In this document: piece after piece, positions 17,001 through 24,642 of the stretch
Position numbering within the stretch: the stretch's first letter is position 1
Layout: each line of letters begins with the position of its first letter
Origin: Candidatus Celaenobacter antarcticus
GTDB taxonomy: Bacteria > Cloacimonadota > Cloacimonadia > JGIOTU-2
Reading direction: 5' to 3'
Length of the DNA stretch: 40,376 bases
NCBI GenBank assembly: GCA_030765865.1
Contig: JAVCDK010000139.1
Span: 1 to 40,376 of the forward strand
The notes under the pieces: model-generated
Databases searched by the model: none
The model's input: only the letters and a program-made list of their open reading frames with translations
Told to the model about the DNA's origin: nothing
Program-made: the position numbers and the translations under genes

Positions 17001-19595
17001 CTAAAAGCTTATCGTGAGTAAGAGATTTATTGCAGAACGGGTTACGGTAATATCATCCAGTCCGAGTTTAAAATCTCCAAACTGAAGTATATCGCCGAAA
17101 TCTAATCCAAGCTTGTTGCTGAACCAGAGACACTCAAGACGGATCCCGACATCTAATGACTTGGGAAATGAACCATAATTTTTGAAAGGAACAAATTCTA
17201 TTCCATATCCGAAGTGCCAGGTATTTGGAATGAGATTATACAACTTATGCCAGGTAGGTCTTCGAACCCAGGGTGTATCAGGATGTGCTATCTTTTCACC
17301 GTCACCCGTAATATTTTCAATTCGATAAAAACTAATCCCGTAACCTGCTTTAAGATAAAATTGGAAATCACTGGCAGAAAGATTATATCTCAAGCTGCCG
17401 ATATATTCCCAGAAGTTCAGATCAGCTCGCAATTCATAAGGATTGGGACGATTTGTCAAAGAAATATCCACAGCAATTTCGCTTCGTGAGTGACGTATAG
17501 TATTTTCTGTGACAAAATGCTTCCCAAGATAAAAGTTCACACCGATTCGAGGGGAGACCGGAGGTTTTACATCTATATGAGTGGTAGTGGAAACAGAATC
17601 AAGATCTGGATCGATCGCGATCACATCTTTATATATATCATAATATTGCTGCGGATGGAACATAAGTGCGAAATATTCTTCCGGTAAAAATTGATATGAA
17701 ACACCCGCGTTACAACCTATAAATCTGAATGGAATTTTCTCCTTCGTATAAAATGTTGGCACTGTTCTTTTTAAAGTTGCCCGGAAAGGAGCTGCCACAA
17801 CTCTCCATAAAAAATCAAATGGAGGAATATTGGAAAGCATTGGAAATGTGAGGTTAAGATAGCCAAGATCATTCATATAGCTATCTTCCAAACTGACCGG
17901 GAAATAGGAACTTAGTTTATGGGGATAATAAAGATGATACCTCGAGTTATTACCTGCCTGATTCCATCCGACAGTATAGGTGGGAGTGAATGGTGCCATA
18001 TTCCCGGTATCAGCATTTTTAACTACTCCGGCAAAAGGTGAAATTGATGCAGGATAACCCCAATGGATCGGGAATAAAAGCCAACCCCAGTCCAGTCGTA
18101 CAGAAGGAGTAGTTTTCAGAAGTGGATACACTGTTTCCCAATCCGGAACAATACAGATCCTATCCGGTTTGTTCATCCGGACTACACTTCCCCTTTTCAG
18201 CGCCCCCTTTGATGTGATCATTTCCAGGGAATCCAGTGAATTCAAATATTCTGTATAATTAAAACTGCGGGAAATGAGCTCTGTTGCTCCCCCTGGTCCA
18301 ATTTCTTTATACAGACCGGTAAACGGATAAGAGCCATGTGAATCCCTGTTCTTTCCACCCGGTTTTGCCAGAAGCTGATCATTTCCTTTATCATCACCGC
18401 CGATATATACAACAGGATGAGTGTTGATCTCTTTTTCTTCCTTGCTCACATATGCACGCTCACGGATCTTTTTATCGATCCAGTCCTCACCCATTCTGGC
18501 ATACTCGAGTTTTTCAACTTCTCTTTCCCAAATATTGTAGGATTTATATACATTGGGATCAGCATAGTCCATCATCAACACATTATAATGAAAAAAGTAT
18601 TCCACCCGTTTAATAATAAGTTGATCGTTCCACTCGTCAGCGGAAACATTATCTTTATTTATGGGTTCATCGTACAAACCGATACCGTTCAAAATATTTC
18701 TCACATCCTGCTCATCGAGCATTTGCTCGACTTTATTCATCGGAGAGATCGCAATATTAATACGCTCCCAATCCCCTTCGTGATCGTTTCCCCCATCGTT
18801 ATACGGATAGAAAAACCAGAATTGCAACAGGAACTCATATCCGAGAAGTGAATTATCCATTTTTGAACGAACCTGTCTGACGAAGGGATGCACAAATGCA
18901 GTTATATAAGAAAGATATTTCTTTTTGAGACTCTGGGTAAAAGAATTACAGAATGTCTCTTTCCAGGTCTCTTCATCTTCACCGGGGAAATCAAAAAAGA
19001 ATACTTTGTACTTCAGGAAGTCCGGTTTCCGCGAGTCATTGATCAGCAGTGAACTTGGGAAGCGGGGATCAAATTCATTAAGAAGATTAAGATACTTGCA
19101 ATCATCATTTTCAAGAGGAGATGTAATCATTGCGCTTTTAGCATCTTCATCTATAAGTTCATACAGTGGACAGTTTTTTCCCATTTCGTTGAAATAAACA
19201 CTCTGCATATCGATGATCTTGCTTTTGTCTAATGAGATATCCCATGTATCAACATTGAGTGGACAGTGAGGTTCGAGGATAAATTTCCGTAAATCCATTG
19301 GAACCAGAATTGTATTGAGGATCATATAAGGAGCAAATTTGACACCTAATCTATGCAACAATTGCAACCGGTTGTCATCAATTCCATCTACGGGATCAAC
19401 ATCAATAAATTCAGGACTATTCTTGTCTCCGTATAATGTAAAATATCTACTCGCTGGAGTTTGCTGAACGATCCTCGGATAAGATAGTTCGAGATACTTG
19501 ATGTATTCTTCTCGCGGAATGGTTGCAGCTCCGAGAATATTGGAAGCTAAAAAAATGAATACAAAAATCGCAATAACTATTATTGATTTATTCAT
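17001..19595 (-). CDS. Secreted protein with Vps62-like motif and barrel-like C-terminus
   Basis: Exported protein of 864 residues with a clear signal peptide (MNKSIIVIAIFVFIFLASNILGA). Residues about 240-440 contain FWFFYPYNDGGNDHEGDWE and, later, HPVVYIGGDDKGND...SHGSYPF. A HEGDWE-type motif followed by a Y-[IV]-x...SH-x-x-YP motif is the pattern I associate with the Vps62 family; the family call is from memory. The last 250 residues alternate like beta-strands and end in a terminal Phe (INLLLTISF), as in outer-membrane barrels. The ATG at 19595 has AAAGGAAG upstream. It sits between a DUF3467 gene (29 bases) and the Omp85-like gene (23 bases), suggesting a small envelope operon. Enzymatic function unknown. 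Confidence 0.65.
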   Translation of the reverse strand: MNKSIIVIAIFVFIFLASNILGAATIPREEYIKYLELSYPRIVQQTPASRYFTLYGDKNSPEFIDVDPVDGIDDNRLQLLHRLGVKFAPYMILNTILVPMDLRKFILEPHCPLNVDTWDISLDKSKIIDMQSVYFNEMGKNCPLYELIDEDAKSAMITSPLENDDCKYLNLLNEFDPRFPSSLLINDSRKPDFLKYKVFFFDFPGEDEETWKETFCNSFTQSLKKKYLSYITAFVHPFVRQVRSKMDNSLLGYEFLLQFWFFYPYNDGGNDHEGDWERINIAISPMNKVEQMLDEQDVRNILNGIGLYDEPINKDNVSADEWNDQLIIKRVEYFFHYNVLMMDYADPNVYKSYNIWEREVEKLEYARMGEDWIDKKIRERAYVSKEEKEINTHPVVYIGGDDKGNDQLLAKPGGKNRDSHGSYPFTGLYKEIGPGGATELISRSFNYTEYLNSLDSLEMITSKGALKRGSVVRMNKPDRICIVPDWETVYPLLKTTPSVRLDWGWLLFPIHWGYPASISPFAGVVKNADTGNMAPFTPTYTVGWNQAGNNSRYHLYYPHKLSSYFPVSLEDSYMNDLGYLNLTFPMLSNIPPFDFLWRVVAAPFRATLKRTVPTFYTKEKIPFRFIGCNAGVSYQFLPEEYFALMFHPQQYYDIYKDVIAIDPDLDSVSTTTHIDVKPPVSPRIGVNFYLGKHFVTENTIRHSRSEIAVDISLTNRPNPYELRADLNFWEYIGSLRYNLSASDFQFYLKAGYGISFYRIENITGDGEKIAHPDTPWVRRPTWHKLYNLIPNTWHFGYGIEFVPFKNYGSFPKSLDVGIRLECLWFSNKLGLDFGDILQFGDFKLGLDDITVTRSAINLLLTISF

Positions 19596-19624
19596 AGTCT
19601 TCCTTTGCTGATTTTTCGTATTAG

Positions 19625-19936
19625 TTAATTATTTATAGTTGCCTGCTGAAAACCTATATTCTTTTGTGATCCATGCTCGGGCAACTTTACTTCACCGAAT
19701 TGTTCTTCATACTTCTTCACATTTCTTTCTAATAACTGCATGAATCGTTTTGCATGCTGTGGAGAAAGTATTATTCTTGAATAAATTGTTGCTTCAGGTA
19801 CACCCGGTAAAATTCTTCCAAAATCTACCACAAATTCCGATTGATTAAAATTCATAAATGCAACATTTGAATAGATACCCTCTGAATGTTCCTTCGGAAT
19901 ATTGATCTTGATCTGCTGTTGTTTTTGATTAGCCAT
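19625..19936 (-). CDS. DUF3467 domain protein
   Basis: A small cytoplasmic protein of 103 residues. The sequence IYSNVAFMNFNQSEFVVDFG, then IYSRIILSPQHAKRFMQLL and a helical tail, matches the DUF3467 family well, and the length is typical. Biochemical role unknown; the family is widespread and often annotated only by domain. ATG 19936 follows AAAGGAG at good spacing. It is 29 bases upstream of the Vps62-like gene and 100 bases downstream of the ALDH7-type gene on the same strand. Confidence 0.85.
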   Translation of the reverse strand: MANQKQQQIKINIPKEHSEGIYSNVAFMNFNQSEFVVDFGRILPGVPEATIYSRIILSPQHAKRFMQLLERNVKKYEEQFGEVKLPEHGSQKNIGFQQATINN

Positions 19937-20036
19937 GTTTCTCCTTTTCTATAAAATTTAAGTAGGACATTTATTTATGCCCCACTTTGTAATATTTCAA
20001 TATTTCTTTCAAGAATTTTATTTCACAAGATATTTT

Positions 20037-21563
20037 CTAATCTATATCAAACTCAACACCTTGTGCAAGTGGTATTGTTTTGCCCCAGTTTATTGTATTC
20101 GTTTGTCGCCGCATATATGCTTTCCAGGCATCACTTCCGGCTTCACGACCACCACCGGTTTCTTTTTCACCACCAAATGCGCCACCGATCTCAGCTCCGC
20201 TTGTTCCGATATTGACATTTGCAATACCACAATCACTACCTCTATCGCTGAGGAACTGCTCTGCATACTGAAGATTGTTGGTGAATATCGCTGAAGAGAG
20301 ACCCTGTGGGACATCATTATGAAGCTCTATCGCTTGATTGATATTCTTTATTTTGATCAAATAGAGTATCGGGGCAAAGGTCTCTTCCTGCACGATCTGC
20401 ATGTCATTTCTGGCAATGGCAATTGTTGGAAGTACGTAGCAATTTCCGGGCACATCTTCAGTAAGGACTTCCCCACCATATATGATCTCTCCACCTTGTT
20501 CTTCGATCTTTTCAAGAGCATTTTTATATGCTCCGACAGCAGACTGGTTTACAAGCGGACCCATCAGCACGCCTTCATCAAGGGGATTTCCGATTGGAAC
20601 AGATCCATATGCCTTTTCCAGTTTCTGTGCAAAATCATCAAAAACATCTTCATGAATGAGCACTCTGCGTGTGGATGTACATCGCTGTCCTGCAGTTCCG
20701 ACTGCACCGAAAAGTACCGCTTTAAGCGCCAGTTCGATATTAGCATCTTCCATGACAATTATTGCATTATTTCCACCGAGTTCGAGAATCACTCTTCCAT
20801 AATGTTTTGCTGCCGCCTGGTGAACACGTTTACCCATCTGGCAGCTACCGGTCGCACTTACAAGATGAATATTTTTATCATTGATGAGCTTCTCTCCGAT
20901 CTCATTTCCGCGTCCGATAACAAGATTAAAAATCGCCTTCGGTACACCCAGTTCTTCCAACACTTTATGAACAATATTAGTGACTGCGATGGCAGTTAAC
21001 GGAGTGGATGTTGATGGTTTCCATATCATTGTATCACCGCAAACGCCTGCTACAAAGGCATTCCAAGCCCACACTGCAACCGGGAAATTGAAAGAGGAAA
21101 TAATACCAATCACGCCAAGTGGATGGTACTGTTCAAACATTCTGTGTTCCGGTCGTTCGGACTGTATTGTTGCTCCATAAAGCTGTCGTGACATTCCAAC
21201 TGCAAGGTCAGCCATGTCGATCATTTCCTGTACTTCACCGAGACCTTCTGTGTAGATCTTTCCCATTTCCATGGTAACCAATCTGCCCAGTTCGTCTTTA
21301 TATTTTCTGAGCTCAAGACCGATCAAACGGATGATCTCACCACGTTTGGGAGCAGGAAAGTTTCGCCATATTTTGAATGCTTCTATAGCTTTTTTTGCAA
21401 CAATATCATAATCTGCTGCTGTTGCAGTTTTCACTTTAGCAAGAATGGAATCATCGATGGGAGAGTACACATCAACTTCTTCACCCGTTGTATGTAGCCA
21501 TTCTCCGCAATATGCACCATGATTTACTTCTTTAATACCGAGTTTTTCAAGTATCTCTTTCAT
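20037..21563 (-). CDS. ALDH7-type aldehyde dehydrogenase (aminoadipate-semialdehyde dehydrogenase-like)
   Basis: NAD(P)-dependent aldehyde dehydrogenase of about 508 residues. The closest style is ALDH7 / antiquitin and bacterial piperideine-6-carboxylate dehydrogenase, which oxidise alpha-aminoadipate semialdehyde in lysine catabolism. Supporting signs are the N-terminal VNHGAYCGEWL...YSPIDDSILAKV, SSFNFPVAVWAWNA, general base Glu about 261 in VILELGGNNA and nucleophile Cys about 295 in GTAGQRCTSTRR. ATG 21563 has AGGAG at good spacing; the open frame continues 14 codons upstream into an AACCACGAAA repeat and is not part of the gene. It follows a PruA-like gene on the same strand, so amino-acid semialdehyde oxidation is a common theme. 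Exact substrate not provable from sequence. Confidence 0.88.
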   Translation of the reverse strand: MKEILEKLGIKEVNHGAYCGEWLHTTGEEVDVYSPIDDSILAKVKTATAADYDIVAKKAIEAFKIWRNFPAPKRGEIIRLIGLELRKYKDELGRLVTMEMGKIYTEGLGEVQEMIDMADLAVGMSRQLYGATIQSERPEHRMFEQYHPLGVIGIISSFNFPVAVWAWNAFVAGVCGDTMIWKPSTSTPLTAIAVTNIVHKVLEELGVPKAIFNLVIGRGNEIGEKLINDKNIHLVSATGSCQMGKRVHQAAAKHYGRVILELGGNNAIIVMEDANIELALKAVLFGAVGTAGQRCTSTRRVLIHEDVFDDFAQKLEKAYGSVPIGNPLDEGVLMGPLVNQSAVGAYKNALEKIEEQGGEIIYGGEVLTEDVPGNCYVLPTIAIARNDMQIVQEETFAPILYLIKIKNINQAIELHNDVPQGLSSAIFTNNLQYAEQFLSDRGSDCGIANVNIGTSGAEIGGAFGGEKETGGGREAGSDAWKAYMRRQTNTINWGKTIPLAQGVEFDID

Positions 21564-21580
21564 ATTATCTCCTAAATTGT

Positions 21581-21743
21581 AACCACGAAAGATACGAAAA
21601 AACACGAAAATAGAACTAGGGGCAAGTTAAACGCACACTTAAACGCACACTCGTTCCCAAGCCCCTGCTTGGGAACGCAATAAAGAAAGCTCCTCTTAAA
21701 ACATCAATTTAATTTTTTCGCGTTTTTCTTGATTTTCGTGGTT
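21581..21743. repeat. Intergenic element bounded by AACCACGAAA inverted arms
   Basis: The left arm (21581-21609, AACCACGAAAGATACGAAAA...) is an imperfect inverted match to the right arm (21715-21743, ...TTTTCGTGGTT) over about 29 bases. It occupies the gap between the two aldehyde dehydrogenase genes and encloses a separate perfect hairpin at 21652-21677. It looks like a small non-coding mobile or MITE-like repeat; I see no coding capacity. Confidence 0.6.
21652..21677. repeat. Perfect stem-loop, 11-bp stem and CCCT loop
   Basis: CGTTCCCAAGC pairs exactly with GCTTGGGAACG around CCCT. Layout and central AAGCCCC are like the hairpin at 2418-2443, so both may be members of one palindrome family. 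No T-run, so not a classical terminator. Confidence 0.65.
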
Positions 21744-21756
21744 CATTTTATTTTTC

Positions 21757-23388
21757 TTATTCTTCATCCATGAAGGGATATCGATAATCCGTAGGCGGAT
21801 TGAAAGTCTCTTTGATCGTTCTTGGGGATACCCAACGAAGGAGATTGATCATATCGCCTGCTTTATCGTTCGTGCCTGATGCACGTGCACCGCCAAAGGG
21901 CTGCTGCCCGACAACTGCACCGGTTGGTTTATCATTAACATAGAAATTTCCTGCAGCATTACGCAGAATATCTTTTGCTAAGAGAATTGCTTCTCTATCA
22001 TTCGCAAATATGGAACCGGTCAATGCATAGGGTGAGGTCTCGTCACAGAGATGAAGTGCTTCTTCAAATTTGTCATCATCATACACATACAGCGTGATAA
22101 CCGGTCCGAATACCTCTTCCTGAATTGTTTTGAATTTGGGATTGGTAGTAAGAATAACTGTAGGTTCGATGAAATAACCTTTGGAGTCATCAAAGTTTCC
22201 GCCAATAAGAATTTCGGCATCATTCGCTGCTTTTGCGTATTTTATGTATTCTGTAATAGAATCAAAGGCAGCTCTGTCGATAACAGCATTCATGAAATTC
22301 CTAAAGTCCATGACATCGCCCATCTTTATTGTTTTGATGTCTTCGATGAGTGGATCTTTGAGCTTTGTCCACACACTTTTGGGAATATATGCTCGTGAAG
22401 CAGCAGAGCATTTCTGTCCCTGATACTCGAAGGAGCCACGGACAATTGCTACTCTGAGTGCATCTACATCCGCGGAAGAATGAGCAACGATAAAGTCTTT
22501 TCCACCTGTTTCTCCAACAATTCGGGGATAGGTTTTATAATTCTCAATATTTCTTCCGATGGTTTTCCACATGCTCTGGAAAGTAACTGTACTTCCTGTA
22601 AAATGAACACCTGCAAAATCGGGACTTTGTAGAACAGGATTTCCAACCTGAGCTCCGGAACCCGGTATGAAGTTTATTACACCATCCGGCAAACCTGCTT
22701 CCCTGAACAATTTCATGAGATAATATGCGCTATATACCGCTGATGACGCGGGTTTCCATAATACGACATTACCCATTATTGTCGGTGCAGAAGGTAAATT
22801 TCCTGCAATTGAAGTGAAATTGAAAGGTGTAACTGCAAAGACAAATCCTTCTAATGCACGATGCTCGAGTGTATTCCACATTCCGGGAGATGAATTCGGC
22901 TGTCGCTCGTATATCTTCATCGCATAATAGGTATTGAATCGGAAAAAATCAATGAGTTCACACGCAGAATCGATCTCTGCCTGGAACGCATTTTTGCTCT
23001 GATTCAGCATTGTTGCTGCATTGATTATGTGACGATATTTTGTAGCAAGCAATTGTGCTGCTCTCTGGAAAATCGCTATGCGGTCTTCCCACGGCATAGA
23101 TGTCCATTTCTCCCGGGCTTCCAGCGCTACTTCGATCGCCATCGCAACTTCTTTGGCTCCTGCTTTATGATATTTCCCTATGATATGTTTGTGATCATGC
23201 GGAATTCTGCATTCGTCAAGATTGCCGGTTTTGATCTCTTTCCCGCCAATAATAAGCGGGATCTCGATCTCTTTGCTCATCATCTCTAAGAGCGTTTTCT
23301 TAAGAAGTTTCTTTTCAGGTGACCCAGCCCTATAACCAAGGATCGGTTCATTGGTCGGTTTGGGCACCTGCAATTTTGCGTTAGGCAT
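21757..23388 (-). CDS. pruA: L-glutamate gamma-semialdehyde (1-pyrroline-5-carboxylate) dehydrogenase
   Basis: Oxidises glutamate-gamma-semialdehyde to glutamate with NAD, the second step of proline degradation. The 543-residue length and N-terminal segment (MPNAKLQVPKPTNEPILGYR) fit the single-function ALDH4A1-type enzyme rather than bifunctional PutA. Visible landmarks are VTPFNFTSIAGNLPSAP, WKPASSAVYSAY, FTGSTVTF, base Glu293 in VGETGGKDF, nucleophile Cys327 in YQGQKCSAASR, and VGQQPFGGARASGTNDKAG near the C-terminus. ATG 23388 has GGAGG upstream at good spacing. A DUF1858 gene lies 11 bases upstream, so the two are almost certainly cotranscribed. No proline dehydrogenase gene is in the window. 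Confidence 0.92.
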   Translation of the reverse strand: MPNAKLQVPKPTNEPILGYRAGSPEKKLLKKTLLEMMSKEIEIPLIIGGKEIKTGNLDECRIPHDHKHIIGKYHKAGAKEVAMAIEVALEAREKWTSMPWEDRIAIFQRAAQLLATKYRHIINAATMLNQSKNAFQAEIDSACELIDFFRFNTYYAMKIYERQPNSSPGMWNTLEHRALEGFVFAVTPFNFTSIAGNLPSAPTIMGNVVLWKPASSAVYSAYYLMKLFREAGLPDGVINFIPGSGAQVGNPVLQSPDFAGVHFTGSTVTFQSMWKTIGRNIENYKTYPRIVGETGGKDFIVAHSSADVDALRVAIVRGSFEYQGQKCSAASRAYIPKSVWTKLKDPLIEDIKTIKMGDVMDFRNFMNAVIDRAAFDSITEYIKYAKAANDAEILIGGNFDDSKGYFIEPTVILTTNPKFKTIQEEVFGPVITLYVYDDDKFEEALHLCDETSPYALTGSIFANDREAILLAKDILRNAAGNFYVNDKPTGAVVGQQPFGGARASGTNDKAGDMINLLRWVSPRTIKETFNPPTDYRYPFMDEE

Positions 23389-23399
23389 GAAAATACCTC

Positions 23400-23615
23400 C
23401 TATTCCTTTATAAATTTATTTAATTCTTTAATAATTGTATCGATTTCCTCATCTGAAAAATCCTTGTCCTGCATCAACTCTTTTAGAGAACCCCACACGG
23501 GCTCACCGCACATGACACATACGATATTTTTCTTTGATAGGAATTCCTGGGAAGCGGGATATTTCTCCAGAATTTCTTCAACCCACATCTCTTTCGTGAT
23601 AAGCTGCTTCGCCAT
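23400..23615 (-). CDS. DUF1858 domain protein
   Basis: A protein of about 71 residues. ITKEMWVEEILEKYPASQEFLSKKNIVCVMCGEPVWGSLKEL fits the DUF1858 family, small helical domains with a C-x-x-C motif (CVMC here) that may bind metal or take part in disulfide chemistry. Role unknown. ATG 23615 is the conventional start; two GTG codons (23627, 23624) lie in frame just upstream and none of the starts has a strong ribosome binding site. It lies 11 bases before the pruA-like gene, suggesting they form one operon. Confidence 0.8.
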   Translation of the reverse strand: MAKQLITKEMWVEEILEKYPASQEFLSKKNIVCVMCGEPVWGSLKELMQDKDFSDEEIDTIIKELNKFIKE

Positions 23616-23646
23616 CCTGTTCACCACTGATATTATTTTGAATAGC

Positions 23647-23675
23647 TTCTAACCGGACATAAATTTTCGTGTCAA
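23647..23675 (-). promoter_or_regulatory. Candidate promoter for the DUF1858-pruA operon
   Basis: On the minus strand TTGACA (23675-23670) and TTAGAA (23652-23647) are 17 bases apart. The -35 box is perfect, the -10 box weak. It lies about 35 bases before the start codon. Confidence 0.35.
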
Positions 23676-23832
23676 GTTCTTGCCGGAGATATGGAAAATA
23701 ATGGGGCGGAGATTAACACTTATAAAGCAAATTTGCACCTATGTTTAACCGTCATTACTAAAGAAACAACATTTTCATTAACTATTTAATTAGGTTTAAT
23801 AAATTCCATTCATATGGTGACAATTAACTGAC

Positions 23833-23862
23833 TTGACAATCATTTACGAATTTTATTAATTA
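23833..23862 (+). promoter_or_regulatory. Candidate promoter for the ATPase-methyltransferase operon
   Basis: TTGACA at 23833-23838, with TAATTA at 23857-23862 (18-base spacing) or TATTAA slightly earlier as -10. It lies about 30 bases before the start codon at 23890, and an AGAGGAAG ribosome binding site follows. No other promoter is obvious within the operon, whose genes overlap. Confidence 0.45.
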
Positions 23863-23889
23863 GACAGCAAATTAATAGAGGAAGTACTT

Positions 23890-24642
23890 ATGGTCAACTG
23901 TTTGGTTCTAACCCAATATAGGGGTGGCGGGAAATATAGAGATTTCCTCGGACATTTATATCATTTTCCAAAATCATATCTAAATAATTTCGACATACTT
24001 CCTGTTGAATTTATATTTTACGAGCCGATAAAAAACGGAAAAGGTGAATTCTTCGGTTGTGGAGAAATTGCTGAAGTTATACCTGATAATGAATCAAAAG
24101 AGCATTATTTTGCAATAATCAAGAACTACCAGGATTTTAGAAATCCAGTAAAGTATAGAGATGAAAACGGAAAACTTATCGAATCTGATTCTCCTCATTA
24201 TAATCCACAAAATGCCGTTAGAAAAATACCATCTAAAGTTTTTGATGAAATATGTCTTGATGGTGGAATATCTTTAAAGTTCAAATCAGATGTTCATTTA
24301 ATTAAAGTGTTAGGAGAGCAGTTAATAGGTTCTGAGAAAGTTGGTATATTGGAGTTGATTAAGAATGCTATTGATGCTCAAGCTACATATTGCAAAGTTC
24401 GAATCGAGAAAGTTAAAAATTTGAACAATTCAGAAGATGTCGAATTTGAATTCCCTGATTTACCGGGTCCAGTAATAATTGTTGAAGATGATGGAATCGG
24501 CATGACCAAAGAGGTAATTGAAAAAGGTTGGTTAAGACCAGCTTCGACAATAAAAACAAATATTAAAGAAAAAATAAAAAAAGAAAGGGAAATAGCCAAG
24601 CAAACAGGAAACCTTGGACAATTTGATGCATTAATTAAATAA
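23890..24642 (+). CDS. 5' part of interrupted reader-GHKL ATPase gene
   Basis: First 250 codons of a gene interrupted by one in-frame TAA at 24640. Residues about 10-120 (HLYHFPKSYL, EFIFYEPIKN, GEFFGCGEIAEVIPD, HYFAIIKNYQDF) resemble the PUA/EVE-like domain that, from memory, precedes McrA-type HNH nucleases; a role in sensing modified DNA is inferred. From about 130 a MORC/Hsp90-like GHKL ATPase begins, with the N-box ELIKNAIDAQA (155-165) and Mg/ATP motif EDDGIGM (199-205), then a WLRPASTIKTN loop. The start ATG has AGAGGAAG upstream. The next frame continues without shift (LIK-stop-LKKEHGNRIP) into the remaining ATPase motifs, so this piece alone lacks a complete ATP site. Neighbour order and AT-rich composition suggest horizontal acquisition. 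Confidence 0.8.
   Translation: MVNCLVLTQYRGGGKYRDFLGHLYHFPKSYLNNFDILPVEFIFYEPIKNGKGEFFGCGEIAEVIPDNESKEHYFAIIKNYQDFRNPVKYRDENGKLIESDSPHYNPQNAVRKIPSKVFDEICLDGGISLKFKSDVHLIKVLGEQLIGSEKVGILELIKNAIDAQATYCKVRIEKVKNLNNSEDVEFEFPDLPGPVIIVEDDGIGMTKEVIEKGWLRPASTIKTNIKEKIKKEREIAKQTGNLGQFDALIK

Noticed and set aside
20319-20999. Plus-strand open frame of 226 codons opposite the ALDH7-type gene
   Set aside because: It lies wholly antisense to a gene with all catalytic motifs, has no domain signature and no ribosome binding site.
24640-24642. Stop-codon reassignment or selenocysteine/pyrrolysine-type readthrough
   Set aside because: The codon is TAA, which also ends many intact genes here; no recoding structure or suppressor tRNA is visible. 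A mutation or sequence error is simpler.
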